A DNA stretch of 64,000 nt. Origin: Paracoccus fistulariae (GTDB taxonomy: Bacteria; Pseudomonadota; Alphaproteobacteria; Rhodobacterales; Rhodobacteraceae). Position numbers and translations under genes: made by a program. Below are positions 26,553 to 35,220 of the stretch, piece after piece. Positions within the stretch are counted from its first letter, which is position 1; each line of letters begins with the position of its first letter. The notes below the pieces were generated by a model, which had not been told where the DNA came from, ran no database searches, and worked only from the letters and a program-made list of their open reading frames with translations. The DNA lies in contig NZ_CP067137.1 of the NCBI RefSeq assembly GCF_028553785.1, positions 1 through 64,000 on the forward strand, written 5' to 3'.

Positions 26553-27368
26553 ATGAGTGATGAGCAACGGGCCACAGCCACGGCGCCTGAAGCGGCACCG
26601 ATTATCGAGATGCGGAACATCGAAAAGCACTTTGGCAGCGTGATCGCGCTGGCGGGTGTCAGTTTCGATGTGCGCGCAGGCGAGTGTCATTGCTTGCTGG
26701 GCGATAACGGTGCAGGCAAATCGACATTCATCAAAACGATGTCGGGTGTTCACAAACCGACAGCGGGCGAGATCTATTTCGAGGGCAAGCCCATGCATTT
26801 CGAGGACCCGCGCGACGCGATCGCCGCCGGGATTGCGACGGTGCATCAGCACCTTGCCATGATCCCGCTGATGAGCGTGTCGCGCAATTTCTTCATGGGC
26901 AACGAGCCCGAGCGAAAAGTGGCTGGGATCCGCTTTTTCGACAAGAAACATGCCGACGCTGTGACCGTGGATGAAATGCGGAAGATGGGCATCAACCTGC
27001 GTGGCCCGGATCAGGCGGTTGGCACACTGTCGGGGGGAGAGCGTCAGACCGTAGCTATTGCCCGGGCGGTGCATTTTGGCGCCAAGATCCTGATTCTGGA
27101 CGAGCCGACCTCGGCCCTTGGGGTGCGCCAGACCTCGAACGTTCTGGCGACCATCGACCGCGTCCGTAAACAAGGCGTTGGCGTTGTGTTCATCAGCCAC
27201 AACGTGCGCCACGCCCTTGCGGTCGGCGACCGCTTTACCGTGCTGAACCGTGGCAAGACCTTGGGGACGGCAAAACGTGGAGAGATCTCGCCCGAGGAAT
27301 TGCAGGACCTGATGGCCGGCGGGCAAGAGCTTGCGCAGCTTGAGGGCTCGCTCGGCGGTACGGTCTGA
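26553..27368 (+). CDS. Sugar/inositol ABC transporter ATPase (single domain)
   Basis: 271 residues, one ABC domain, as in the FrcA-type importers of alphaproteobacteria and unlike the double-domain RbsA. Walker [13 protein letters not shown]-loop [10 protein letters not shown], signature [14 protein letters not shown], Walker [13 protein letters not shown] and switch His in [10 protein letters not shown] are all present. It starts one base after the permease stop. It powers the importer. Confidence 0.9.
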   Translation: MSDEQRATATAPEAAPIIEMRNIEKHFGSVIALAGVSFDVRAGECHCLLGDNGAGKSTFIKTMSGVHKPTAGEIYFEGKPMHFEDPRDAIAAGIATVHQHLAMIPLMSVSRNFFMGNEPERKVAGIRFFDKKHADAVTVDEMRKMGINLRGPDQAVGTLSGGERQTVAIARAVHFGAKILILDEPTSALGVRQTSNVLATIDRVRKQGVGVVFISHNVRHALAVGDRFTVLNRGKTLGTAKRGEISPEELQDLMAGGQELAQLEGSLGGTV

Positions 27369-27857
27369 CTTCCTTTGATGGCAGGGGGCGGCCTGATCAG
27401 GCTGCGCTTTTCGGGATCAGGTCAACACCACTTTCGGCGAGCGGCACCGTCAGGTTGTTTTATTGTTCGGGTCTGGCCAAGACCTATTTGAACCGCCCGG
27501 CATTTTTTGGCCCAGTCCAGACAGGCCGCTTGGCGCGGGCCTCCCAACCTGCCAAGGGCTTGACGGGAGCCGTAGCAGAAATGGGCCGGGTCGCTGAAGT
27601 CGCTTTGATAGGTCAGTGTCACAATCGCGGCCTACCGTTTAATTTTCGCCGCACGCCACAGATGGGCGCCAACCGGCTGCTTGGAGCGAGGCTGTCGGCT
27701 TTGGGCATAGGTCTGCTGGAGGGTGGGGATGTGCGTGTTCATGGCAGGTCTCCTGCGGGTGGTATGGGCGTGGGGGCGCGATCGCTGGTCCGGGTGGATC
27801 AACGGAGCGCAAAGCATGCGTGACGTAGGGCCAGCCGAGGCTCCGGCTGGCGATGGG
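27369..27857. other. Mostly non-coding stretch after the ABC operon
   Basis: No protein family is recognisable apart from the 36-codon gene at 27632-27742. A 66-codon leftward frame at 27422-27622 is open but has no recognised motif. The stretch marks the change from the inositol region to plasmid-type DNA. Confidence 0.4.
27632..27742 (-). CDS. Small basic peptide (36 aa), unknown
   Basis: Starts ATG at 27742 with AGGAGACCTGCC just upstream, a strong ribosome site. The product is MNTHIPTLQQTYAQSRQ... ending WRAAKIKR, rich in Gln, Arg and Lys. No family recognised. The good ribosome site is the main support. Confidence 0.4.
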   Translation of the reverse strand: MNTHIPTLQQTYAQSRQPRSKQPVGAHLWRAAKIKR

Positions 27858-28415
27858 TCAGGGAGTTTGGGAGCGATCTTCGCGGATCGCGACACCGGTC
27901 GGGCGGCGGGTCAGATCCAGAGCCTGTTCGCCCGGTCGGCCTCGAATTCCGCGTCCCAGCCGTGCAGGTCCAGCATGATCAGCGCATGCAGATGGCCGGA
28001 TCAGGCCGGGGATACGGCTGCCATAGCCATAGCGGGTCAGTCTGCAAAGCCGCAGGCAGTGCTGCACCTGTCGGCTGCCCGCGTGGAACTCGGCGCAGGT
28101 CTCGGCGCTCAGAAACGCCCAGATCGCGTCCCCCATCTCCAGCAGCAGCGCATCGTCGGGATGACAGGCATCCGCGTCCAATAGCGCGGCCAGAATCTGG
28201 ATGACCCGCGCATGCGCCTCTTCCGAGGCAATCAACCACGGGCGCCAGGCCGGATCCCAGCAATCGATCTCGCACATGTCAGCCTCGGCCGTGACGTAAT
28301 GCGAGAGCGCGTCGGTCAACTGATCGAACAGCGCCAGAACGGGGCTGGTATAAAGGGCAGCAAGCGGCAGGGGTTCAGTCGCGCTATCGCGCGTGGTAGG
28401 CGTCAAGACAGCCAT
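27858..28415 (-). CDS. Plasmid-type hypothetical protein with likely C-terminal frameshift
   Basis: Start ATG 28415, preceded by AAGGAGAT. About the first 150 residues (MAVLTPTTRDSATEPLPLA..., then CEIDCWDPAWRPWLIASEEA) look like a helical acidic protein. The annotated end (residues 150-185) reads like out-of-frame sequence. In the next frame the same DNA encodes HLHALIMLDLHGWDAEFEA and a stop, a more protein-like ending. This suggests a single-base indel near 28000-28020, biological or a sequencing error. Function unknown. Confidence 0.55.
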   Translation of the reverse strand: MAVLTPTTRDSATEPLPLAALYTSPVLALFDQLTDALSHYVTAEADMCEIDCWDPAWRPWLIASEEAHARVIQILAALLDADACHPDDALLLEMGDAIWAFLSAETCAEFHAGSRQVQHCLRLCRLTRYGYGSRIPGLIRPSACADHAGPARLGRGIRGRPGEQALDLTRRPTGVAIREDRSQTP

Positions 28416-28535
28416 GGGGATCTCCTTATAGATCGTCGTGGTCAGAGCGAGGGTGAAAGGTGCGAACTTTCCCCTTGCTCGCGCATCATGTAGTGTTGTA
28501 GTCATTAAGTCAACCGGCTTTTTGAGGAAAATCGC

Positions 28536-28718
28536 ATGACTGAGACAAAGAAGATGGGCCGTCCGAAAGCGGACACCGAGGTCATTACCTTGCGCATGCA
28601 GCGATCCATGCTTGCCGCCTTGGATGACTACCGTCGCGACGTGCCTGACCTGCCAACTCGGCCAGAGATGATCAGGCGAATATTGGCCGATGTGCTGAAC
28701 CTCGAAGAGGAAAGCTGA
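28536..28718 (+). CDS. Small ribbon-helix-helix DNA-binding protein
   Basis: 60 residues: KADTEVITLRMQRSMLAAL (beta strand and first helix), then RPEMIRRILADVLN (second helix), a typical CopG/Arc-like RHH. It may be a plasmid copy-control or antitoxin-type repressor. It is divergent from the hypothetical gene to its left. No toxin partner is adjacent. Confidence 0.7.
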   Translation: MTETKKMGRPKADTEVITLRMQRSMLAALDDYRRDVPDLPTRPEMIRRILADVLNLEEES

Positions 28719-28942
28719 TCGAGGAAAGGGCGGACCTTTCTGCAAGGATCACTCCGGCCCATTGGTGACGCGACGCCCTTGAGGGATAGAATGCCTGGGT
28801 TTGTCAGAGCCGCCCGATTGGATAATCCATCCTCAGGTTCTGATCAGGAACATCTTTGCTGGTCGAGGCAACCCTGGTGATCAGGGTCGACTTCTGATCC
28901 TGGCTGCTCTTTTGAAGGAAAATATCCGCTTCATCTCGTCTG

Positions 28943-29014
28943 CCCGATAATCCCTCCCGATCAGGTTCGCCCCATATTATCGGGTCGGATAAAACCCCGG
29001 CGGGTATTATCGGG
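28943..29014. repeat. ATTATCGGG repeat cluster
   Basis: Three copies in 72 bp: one inverted (28943-28951) and two direct (28976-28984, 29006-29014). The first and last extend to an 11-bp inverted pair, TGCCCGATAAT and ATTATCGGGCA. A fourth lone copy lies at 3533-3541 next to the recombinase. Confidence 0.55.
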
Positions 29015-29141
29015 CAGTTGTTGAACGAGTGGCCGGTCGGTCCCGGAGGTGGTGCCCGCATCAGTCAGGTGATGCCCTTGCCAGGGCCAGAACGCGCCGA
29101 ACCCGCTGGAAACAAGCCGATAAATTTTTATCCCGAACAGG

Positions 29142-29178
29142 AAACGGACCGCGTCCAACGCTCGGCCGCGGTCCGTTT
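29142..29178. terminator. Strong hairpin (12-bp arms)
   Basis: AAACGGACCGCG and CGCGGTCCGTTT pair perfectly around a 13-base loop. It could terminate leftward transcription from 29560 or be a structural element of the non-coding region. Confidence 0.45.
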
Positions 29179-29278
29179 GGCATCTCGGGTAAAATCCGGG
29201 TCGGTAAATGGGGGCGCCGCGGTCGTCGGGCAACGGAAGCGCGAAAGCCTACGAAAGCTGACTCTCGCACCCCAAGGC

Positions 29279-29560
29279 TCAGCCCGCGGCCCGCCGACGC
29301 TTGCGGCCATCCGGCCGCGCCTTGCCCTCACGCCCGATCGCCCGCAGATAGCTGCCAAGCGTGCTGGCGCTGATCGCGATGCCGCAGTCTCCCAACTGGC
29401 CGGCAAGATCACCCAGCGAATAGCCCGCCGCCCGCGCTGCCCGGATCTCGGGCGCAAGCGCCGCCACGGCGTCCCGAGCCGTCAGGCTGGCCCGGGGTTT
29501 GGGTGGCAGCGTCTGCAATTCCTCGCGCAGCATCTCGATCGTCTCGGGGGAAATGGGCAT
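29279..29560 (-). CDS. Small plasmid protein, mobilisation- or regulation-like
   Basis: 93 residues, start ATG 29560 with AGGAGACCGACG upstream. The frame reads ISPETIEMLREELQTLPPKP, then LAPEIRAARAAGYSLGDLA and ISASTLGSYLRAIGRE, with a basic tail. The middle resembles a helix-turn-helix of small plasmid regulators. Exact family not recognised. Confidence 0.55.
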   Translation of the reverse strand: MPISPETIEMLREELQTLPPKPRASLTARDAVAALAPEIRAARAAGYSLGDLAGQLGDCGIAISASTLGSYLRAIGREGKARPDGRKRRRAAG

Positions 29561-29820
29561 CGTCGGTCTCCTGTTGTGTTGGCCGACCGATATATTAAGC
29601 GCGTTTCCGCGCCGCGCCACAACCGCGTCACCGCAATCCACAGGGAAATGCGTCACGGGATCGGCCAACTGAAAACAGCGCGACATCAGCGGAATATCCT
29701 TCCCCATCGGGCCGCGCAGCGGGGCGGTGCGGTAGCTGTGGTGTCCGGCGTCAGCGTCAATGGGACAGTTCAGGGTGATTTGATCAGAGACAGAAACCCG
29801 GAACCAGGCAGGGCCAAGGT

Positions 29821-29958
29821 AAGAACGTCGTCAAGGACATCCGCCGTGCGACGCACAAACAATATTCGGCCGCGGAGAAGATCAGGATCGTGCTGGACGG
29901 CCCGAAGGGCGAGGACAGCATTGCCGAGCTGTGCCGACCGCTCTGTGCCCGAGGATGA
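29821..29958 (+). pseudogene. IS3-family orfA scrap
   Basis: Encodes DIRRATHKQYSAAEKIRIVL then GEDSIAELCR and a stop, the beginning of a typical IS3-family OrfA helix-turn-helix. It is cut short and has no orfB. Confidence 0.6.
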
Positions 29959-30074
29959 AAAGCGCCGCGCCCGTGGGACAGGCGAGAGGGGAAAATAGCC
30001 CTCCCCAGCCATTAGTTGACAAATTAACTCGGAAAATATAGCCCGTATCGAACATCTCAACTGGAGCGTCGCGC

Positions 30075-31199
30075 ATGTTCACTCGATTTTCCGCAAGTGC
30101 AGCCGTGCTGGCTGCGGCGTATTTCTCGCAGGCTTTGGCAGATCCCGTGACCATTACCGACGTGACCGGACGAGAGGTTACGGTGGAGGCGCCGGCAAAG
30201 CGGATTATCCTCGGCGAGGGGCGGCAGATCTACCTGCTTGGCGTGCTGGAACGCGAAGCGCCCTTCAGTCGCGTGGTGGGCTGGCGCGAGGATCTGCTGC
30301 AAGCCGACCCCGATACCTATGCGCTTTATGCCGGGAAATTCCCCGAACTCAAGGATCTGCCCACCTTTGGCGGCTTCAAGGATGGCACTTTCGACGTCGA
30401 GCAAGCCGCCGCGCTGGATCCTGATGTCGTGCTGATGAATTTCGAGGCGAAGCAGGCGACCGAGGATGCGGGCTATGATGACAAGCTGGCCGAACTGGGC
30501 ATTCCGATCGTCTATGTCGATTTCCGCGAGGATCCGATGGCCCATAGCATCCAGTCCATGCGCATCATGGGCCAGCTGATCGGTCAAGAGGAAAAGGCCG
30601 AGGAATATATCGGTTTCGTCGAACAGCAGATGGCGCGGGTCACCGATGTGCTGGCCGATGCCGAATTCGAACGCCCGAGGGTCTTTGTCGACCGCGCCGG
30701 CGGCTATTCCGATGATTGCTGCATGACCTTCGGCGCCGGCAATTTCGGCGACTATGTCGAGATCGTCGGCGGCACGAATATCGCCAGCGACATTCTGCCC
30801 ACCACCTTCGGGACGCTGAACCCTGAACAGATCATTGCCGCCAACCCCCAGCAGGTGATCGTCACCGGCGGCCAGTGGGAGGCCTATGTCCCCGGCGGTG
30901 CCTGGGTCGGCCTGGGTCCGGGATCGGACATGGCCGAGGCCCGCAGCAAGCTGGAAGCCCTGACCCACCGCACCGCAATGACCGGCATCGACGCCGTCAA
31001 GACCGGAGAGGTTCACGCCATCTGGCATCAGTTCTACGACAACCCCTATTATTTTGTGGCGGTACAACGTCTGGCGAAGTGGTTTCACCCAGAACTCTTC
31101 GCCGAGCTCGATCCAGAAGCTACATTGCAGGAGCTGCACGAACGTTTCCTGCCGGTGCCCTACAAGCCCGGGTATTGGGTCTCTTTGAATGAACAGTAA
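30075..31199 (+). CDS. Iron-siderophore type ABC substrate-binding protein
   Basis: 374 residues with a signal peptide (about 1-22, FSASAAVLAAAYFSQALA) and the FecB/BtuF fold beginning VTITDVTGREVTVEAPAKRI. Segments AAALDPDVVLMNFEAK and EQIIAANPQQVIVTGG are typical. First gene of an importer operon with overlapping genes. TTGACA at 30016-30021 and a TATA-like element follow the expected promoter order. The ligand is probably a ferric siderophore, although heme or cobalamin cannot be excluded. Confidence 0.82.
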   Translation: MFTRFSASAAVLAAAYFSQALADPVTITDVTGREVTVEAPAKRIILGEGRQIYLLGVLEREAPFSRVVGWREDLLQADPDTYALYAGKFPELKDLPTFGGFKDGTFDVEQAAALDPDVVLMNFEAKQATEDAGYDDKLAELGIPIVYVDFREDPMAHSIQSMRIMGQLIGQEEKAEEYIGFVEQQMARVTDVLADAEFERPRVFVDRAGGYSDDCCMTFGAGNFGDYVEIVGGTNIASDILPTTFGTLNPEQIIAANPQQVIVTGGQWEAYVPGGAWVGLGPGSDMAEARSKLEALTHRTAMTGIDAVKTGEVHAIWHQFYDNPYYFVAVQRLAKWFHPELFAELDPEATLQELHERFLPVPYKPGYWVSLNEQ

Positions 31200-32259
31200 T
31201 GCAGGCCCCAGCGGACAAGCTGCTGAAGGGCGCGATTTCTATCGCGCCCTTGTTCTTCGCAGACAGATGATCCTGCTGGGGCTGTCGGTGGCGTTGCTGA
31301 TAAGCCTTTGCGTGGATCTGGCACTGGGACCGGCGAATTACGAACTGGGACAGGTCATTCGGGCGCTGTTCCTGCCCGGCGCGGTGGACGATCAGTTACG
31401 CGTTATCCTGTGGGAGATCCGGATGCCGGTCGCCCTGATGGCGCTGGTCGTCGGTGCCAGCCTGTCGGTCGCGGGCATGCAGATGCAGACCATCCTGAAC
31501 AACCCTCTGGCCAGCCCCTTCACTCTGGGCATCTCAGCCGGGGCGGGGTTCGGCGCGGCACTGGCGCTGGCCTTCGGGGTGTCGCTGTTTCCGCTGGCGG
31601 TCGATTATATCATTCCGGTCAATGCCTTTCTGATGGCCATGCTGACATCGCTGGCGATCTATGCACTTAGCCTGCGGCGCGGCGTGACCAGCGAAACCAT
31701 CGTGCTGCTGGGGATTGCGCTGGTCTTCATCTTCAACGCGCTGATGTCGCTGATCCAGTTCTTTGCCAGCCAGCAGGCGGTGGCGGCCGTGGTCTTCTGG
31801 ACCATGGGTAGCCTGACCAAGGCGACATGGCCGAAACTGTGGGTGTCGCTGGCGGTTCTGGTCGTAGCCATTCCACTGCTGGCTCGGCGCGGCTGGTCGC
31901 TGACTGCCATGCGGCTTGGGGATGCCAAGGCGGAAAGCATGGGCGTCAACCTTCGCGGGTTGCGTCTTGAGGCGCTGATGATTGTCAGCCTGCTGGCCTC
32001 GATCTCGGTGTCCTTTGTCGGCACCATCGGCTTTATCGGGCTGGTCGGGCCGCATATCGCGCGGATGCTGCTGGGCGAAGATCAGCGCTTTCTGTTGCCC
32101 GGAGCCGCCATTTCCGGGGCGCTGATCCTGTCGGTGGGATCGGTCCTGTCGAAGATGATCATCCCGGGCACGGTAATCCCGATCGGCATCGTGACATCCA
32201 TCGTCGGCATCCCCTTCTTTCTTTATCTGATCCTGAACCGCCGGGTGGCGACATGGTAA
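31189..32259 (+). CDS. FecCD-family iron transport permease
   Basis: 356 residues with nine or ten membrane segments. FecCD marks: EIRMPVALMALVVGASLSVAGMQMQ (near 63-88), NNPLASPFTLGISAGAGFGA, LRLEALMIVSLLASISVSF, and GTIGFIGLVGPHIARMLLG (ATPase contact). It begins 11 bp inside the previous gene's end, indicating coupling. Confidence 0.9.
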   Translation: MNSNAGPSGQAAEGRDFYRALVLRRQMILLGLSVALLISLCVDLALGPANYELGQVIRALFLPGAVDDQLRVILWEIRMPVALMALVVGASLSVAGMQMQTILNNPLASPFTLGISAGAGFGAALALAFGVSLFPLAVDYIIPVNAFLMAMLTSLAIYALSLRRGVTSETIVLLGIALVFIFNALMSLIQFFASQQAVAAVVFWTMGSLTKATWPKLWVSLAVLVVAIPLLARRGWSLTAMRLGDAKAESMGVNLRGLRLEALMIVSLLASISVSFVGTIGFIGLVGPHIARMLLGEDQRFLLPGAAISGALILSVGSVLSKMIIPGTVIPIGIVTSIVGIPFFLYLILNRRVATW

Positions 32260-33059
32260 GCCTGCAACTGCGTGACGTTTCCGCCGGCTATTCTGGCAAT
32301 GCGGTAATCTCGGGCGTCTCGACACCGCCCCTGCACGGGGGGCAGGTCGTTGCATTGCTGGGGGCGAACGCAGCGGGTAAATCGACGCTGTTCCGGCGCA
32401 TCTTCGGCCTTTTGCACGGCGGCGGGGATGTCCAGGTCGAAGGGGCCAAAAGCGCGAAACCGATCGCCTATATGCCGCAGGACAATGGCGCGCGCCCGGT
32501 TCTGTCGGTCTACGAATCCATCCTGCTCGCGCGGATGCAGGGTCGCCGACTGAAGGTCTTTGACGAGGATCACGCCAAGGTCGAGGAGATGCTGCGCCTG
32601 CTGGGCATAACCCATCTGCGCGGCCGTAATCTCGGCGATCTCAGCGGCGGACAGCGCCAGATGGTCAGCGCGGCACAGGCATTGGCACAGGACCCGCAGA
32701 TCCTGCTGCTGGACGAGCCGACCTCGGCGCTGGATCTCAGCCATCAGATCGACCTGCTGTCACTGCTGCGCAGGCTCGCGGATGAGCAGGGATTGCTGAT
32801 CATTGTCGCGCTGCACGATCTTGGTCATGCCCTGCGCTTCAGCCATGCGGCAATCGTGCTGCATCAAGGCGGGCTGATCGCCTGCGGACCGACCGGTGAA
32901 GTCATTACGCCGAAACTGCTGGAGGAGGTGTTCGATGTCGAGGCAAGGATCGAGTGCTGTTCCAGGGGGCGCCCGCAACTGATTGTCGATAGTCGCCTTC
33001 AGAATTCGCCGATCAGCTCCAGGCTCTCCGAGAGTGTCCGGTCTTCTGTGGATGGCTGA
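32253..33059 (+). CDS. FecE-like iron transport ATPase, 3' end fused to IS256
   Basis: About 268 residues, one ABC domain: Walker A LLGANAAGKST, signature LSGGQRQMVSAAQALA, Walker [17 protein letters not shown], switch His in VALHDLGHAL. The natural protein would end near GRPQLIVDSRL. The last 20 or so residues (to SVRSSVDG) are read partly from the left end of IS256 copy 2 at 33034. The core domain is whole, so the importer may still work. Confidence 0.85.
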   Translation: MVSLQLRDVSAGYSGNAVISGVSTPPLHGGQVVALLGANAAGKSTLFRRIFGLLHGGGDVQVEGAKSAKPIAYMPQDNGARPVLSVYESILLARMQGRRLKVFDEDHAKVEEMLRLLGITHLRGRNLGDLSGGQRQMVSAAQALAQDPQILLLDEPTSALDLSHQIDLLSLLRRLADEQGLLIIVALHDLGHALRFSHAAIVLHQGGLIACGPTGEVITPKLLEEVFDVEARIECCSRGRPQLIVDSRLQNSPISSRLSESVRSSVDG

Positions 33060-34358
33060 TTGGGTCCATGCTTCCTGAGAGGAGCAAGGACCATGACGAT
33101 TTCGAACGAACTGCTGGACGAGCTGCTGAAAGGCTGCAAGCGGCCTGAGGATCTGCTGGGCGACGCCGGGCTGATGAAGGAACTGAAGATCCGGCTGATG
33201 GAGCGGATGCTCGGGGCCGAGTTGACGGCACATCTGGGCTATGAGGCTGGTGCGGAGCCGCCGGCTGAGCAGACCAACCGCCGGAACGGGATCGCGACGA
33301 AGAGGGTGAAGGGCTCGGACGGCGAGGTGCCGCTTTCGGTGCCGCGAGACCGGGAGGGCAGCTTCGAGCCCGAGCTGGTGAAGAAGGGCCAGACCCGGAT
33401 CGATGGGGTGGATGACAAGATCATCGGGCTTTACGCTGCTGGGCTGTCGGTTCGGGACATCCAGGCCCACCTGGAAGATCTTTACGGCCTGCGGGTTTCG
33501 CCCGACCTGATCAGCCGCGTCACGGATGCCGTGCTGGACGAGGTCCGCGAGTGGCAGCACCGGGCGCTGGACCGGATGTATCCGATCGTCATTTTCGATG
33601 CCCTGCGCGTGAAGATCCGCGATGCTGACAGCCGGATGGTCAAAAACAAGGCCGTTTACATCGCCTTGGGCGTCACCCGGGAAGGGGATCGCGAGGTTCT
33701 GGGGCTCTGGATCGCCGACAACGAGGGCGCGAAGTTCTGGCTGTCGGTGATGAATGAGCTGCGCAACCGGGGCGTTCAGGACATCCTGATCGCGGTCGTG
33801 GACGGGCTGAAGGGCTTCCCCGAGGCCATCACTGCGGCCTTCCCCGAGACCACGGTCCAGACCTGCATCGTTCACCTGATCCGGCATTCGATGAACTTCT
33901 GCAGCTGGAAGGACCGCAAGGCCGTGGCGGCCGACCTGCGCCCGATTTACGAGGCCCCCACCGCTGAGCAGGCCGCCCGCCAACTGGGTGCCTTCGAGGA
34001 GAAATGGGCCGGGAAATACCCATCCATCGCCCCGGCCTGGCGCCGGGCATGGGCGGAAGTGACCCCGTTCTACGCCTTCAGCGCGGCGATCCGGAAGATC
34101 ATCTACACCACGAATGCGGTGGAATCGCTGAACCGCGTGCTGCGGAAAACGCTGAAGACCAAGGGCTCGTTCCCAACCGAGGAGGCCGCAACGAAGCTGA
34201 TCTTCCTCGCCATCCGCAACTTCGAAAAGGGCGGCCGCGCGGTCCGGGAATGGGTTGCGGCCCGCAATCAGCTGGCCATAATGTTCGCAGGGCGCTTCGA
34301 CGCCTGAACGTATCTGAAAACCGCATGGGCCACATCAGATACACAGAGTTTCAGACAC
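33034..34358 (+). mobile_element. IS256-family element, copy 2 (both ends present)
   Basis: 1325 bp. Left end GTGTCCGGTCTTCTGTG resembles the right end in reverse (GTGTCTGAAACTCTGTG). Base-for-base the same as copy 1 over 1299 bp apart from a few substitutions. No clear target duplication: 8 bp on either side differ. Confidence 0.85.
33093..34307 (+). CDS. IS256-family transposase
   Basis: 404 residues, the same product as at 11335-12549, with the DDE motifs intact (YPIVIFDALR, VVDGLKGFPEA, TNAVESLNR). GAGGAGCAAGGACC precedes the ATG. With both ends present this copy is the one likely able to move. Confidence 0.9.
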   Translation: MTISNELLDELLKGCKRPEDLLGDAGLMKELKIRLMERMLGAELTAHLGYEAGAEPPAEQTNRRNGIATKRVKGSDGEVPLSVPRDREGSFEPELVKKGQTRIDGVDDKIIGLYAAGLSVRDIQAHLEDLYGLRVSPDLISRVTDAVLDEVREWQHRALDRMYPIVIFDALRVKIRDADSRMVKNKAVYIALGVTREGDREVLGLWIADNEGAKFWLSVMNELRNRGVQDILIAVVDGLKGFPEAITAAFPETTVQTCIVHLIRHSMNFCSWKDRKAVAADLRPIYEAPTAEQAARQLGAFEEKWAGKYPSIAPAWRRAWAEVTPFYAFSAAIRKIIYTTNAVESLNRVLRKTLKTKGSFPTEEAATKLIFLAIRNFEKGGRAVREWVAARNQLAIMFAGRFDA

Positions 34359-34711
34359 TCCCGGCTCTCGCCTGACCGGAGCCGAAGGAAGGTTAACTTA
34401 CGCAACCATATCTCGCAGCAGATTGAATTGCGTCTGATTGAAGCACTAACAAACGGGACCACCCGAGTGAGGCCTATCATCGCGGCCTATATTTCCCTCT
34501 GCGCCCCGGAACTTTCTCCCTATGCGAAGCAGGATTTCGTCAACACCTTCCTCAATCCGGATCTCAGCCTGTCAGGCCGCAAGCAGCCGCATATCTGCCA
34601 CACGACCGCTGCTTGTCCGCCACTTCTCCAATCCCTAGGCGTGATTGATGACATGTGCCCTGATTTCGTACTATACCCTATCGCGGGCGTTAAAACAGGC
34701 AGGAGGACGCC
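34359..34711. other. Spacer after IS256 copy 2
   Basis: No gene is supported in 353 bp. A rightward frame at 34428-34715 is open for 95 codons, but I see no motif and no ribosome site. Confidence 0.4.
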
Positions 34712-34915
34712 ATGATCGGTATCATCAGGAAGATCCAGAACTACTTCGCGGACCAGGTGAATGTTAATACCGCAGGATCCGCTCATGCTTCGATATCGAC
34801 CGATGATGACCTTCACAAAGATGTCGAGCATGGTATCCCGGCCATCGCCTACACCCATACTGCGCTGGCACGCGAACATGGCGCTACGACTTGGTACCAA
34901 GAAGAATACAAGTGA
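34712..34915 (+). CDS. Small hypothetical protein (67 aa)
   Basis: ATG 34712 is preceded by AGGAGG with 5-base spacing, a strong ribosome site. The sequence MIGIIRKIQNYFADQVNVN...TTWYQEEYK has no recognised motif. The stop codon lies inside the left arm of a strong hairpin (34908-34940), which supports a real short transcription unit. Confidence 0.5.
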   Translation: MIGIIRKIQNYFADQVNVNTAGSAHASISTDDDLHKDVEHGIPAIAYTHTALAREHGATTWYQEEYK

Positions 34916-34940
34916 ACATCCACGTGGGATGTTCACTTGT
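34908..34940 (+). terminator. Perfect 14-bp hairpin overlapping a stop codon
   Basis: ACAAGTGAACATCC (34908-34921) and GGATGTTCACTTGT (34927-34940) pair perfectly around ACGTG. It is unusually long and AT-balanced for this GC-rich DNA; a terminator or an insertion-sequence end are both possible. Confidence 0.6.
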
Positions 34941-35053
34941 CGCTCGGCTAGACTCTTTCCAAAATACCGCGACACTCCGAGGTTGATGTAGGCTCCAGCC
35001 CCATTGATTTCGGACGTTTGGCGTGATTCATGCTCTTCAAGGAGACCTGATCG

Positions 35054-35131
35054 ATGAGCAACCTTTTCTGGCTGAGCGAGGCACAGATGGCGCGCCATCT
35101 GCGTGTCGTTCAGCCAGAATAGATCGCTCAT
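35054..35131. repeat. Head-to-head IS5-like transposase N-termini (78-bp palindrome)
   Basis: Rightward from 35054 the DNA reads MSNLFWLSEAQMARHL; leftward from 35131 it reads MSDLFWLNDTQMARHL. These are two related transposase beginnings joined at ATGGCGCGCCAT (35087-35098). Both stop within a short distance. They are remnants of two inverted IS5-family copies with everything between lost. Confidence 0.65.
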
Positions 35132-35220
35132 GTCACCGCTCGCTTTTCGCGGCAGTGAATCACGCTACGGCTTGCCGATCAATGGGTCCTGACCCTTCTG
35201 TATCTGCGCTCTGCTAAACT

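Larger units (their letters stand above)
28719..29278. other. Non-coding region with ATTATCGGG repeats
   Basis: No credible gene in 560 bp. It contains CCCGATAAT at 28943-28951, ATTATCGGG at 28976-28984 and 29006-29014, an AT-rich patch (TAAATTTTTATC, 29120-29132) and a strong hairpin at 29142-29178. Such a layout could be an origin, a resolution site or a transfer site; I cannot tell which. Confidence 0.45.

Noticed and set aside
28719..29278. CRISPR-like array from the repeated ATTATCGGG
   Set aside because: Repeats are only 9 bp, three in number and in mixed orientation; there are no uniform spacers and no cas genes.
30000..30074. Fur or Irr box before the iron importer
   Set aside because: TTGACAAATTAAC near 30016 has weak symmetry, but I could not match it confidently to a known iron box; kept only as a promoter remark.
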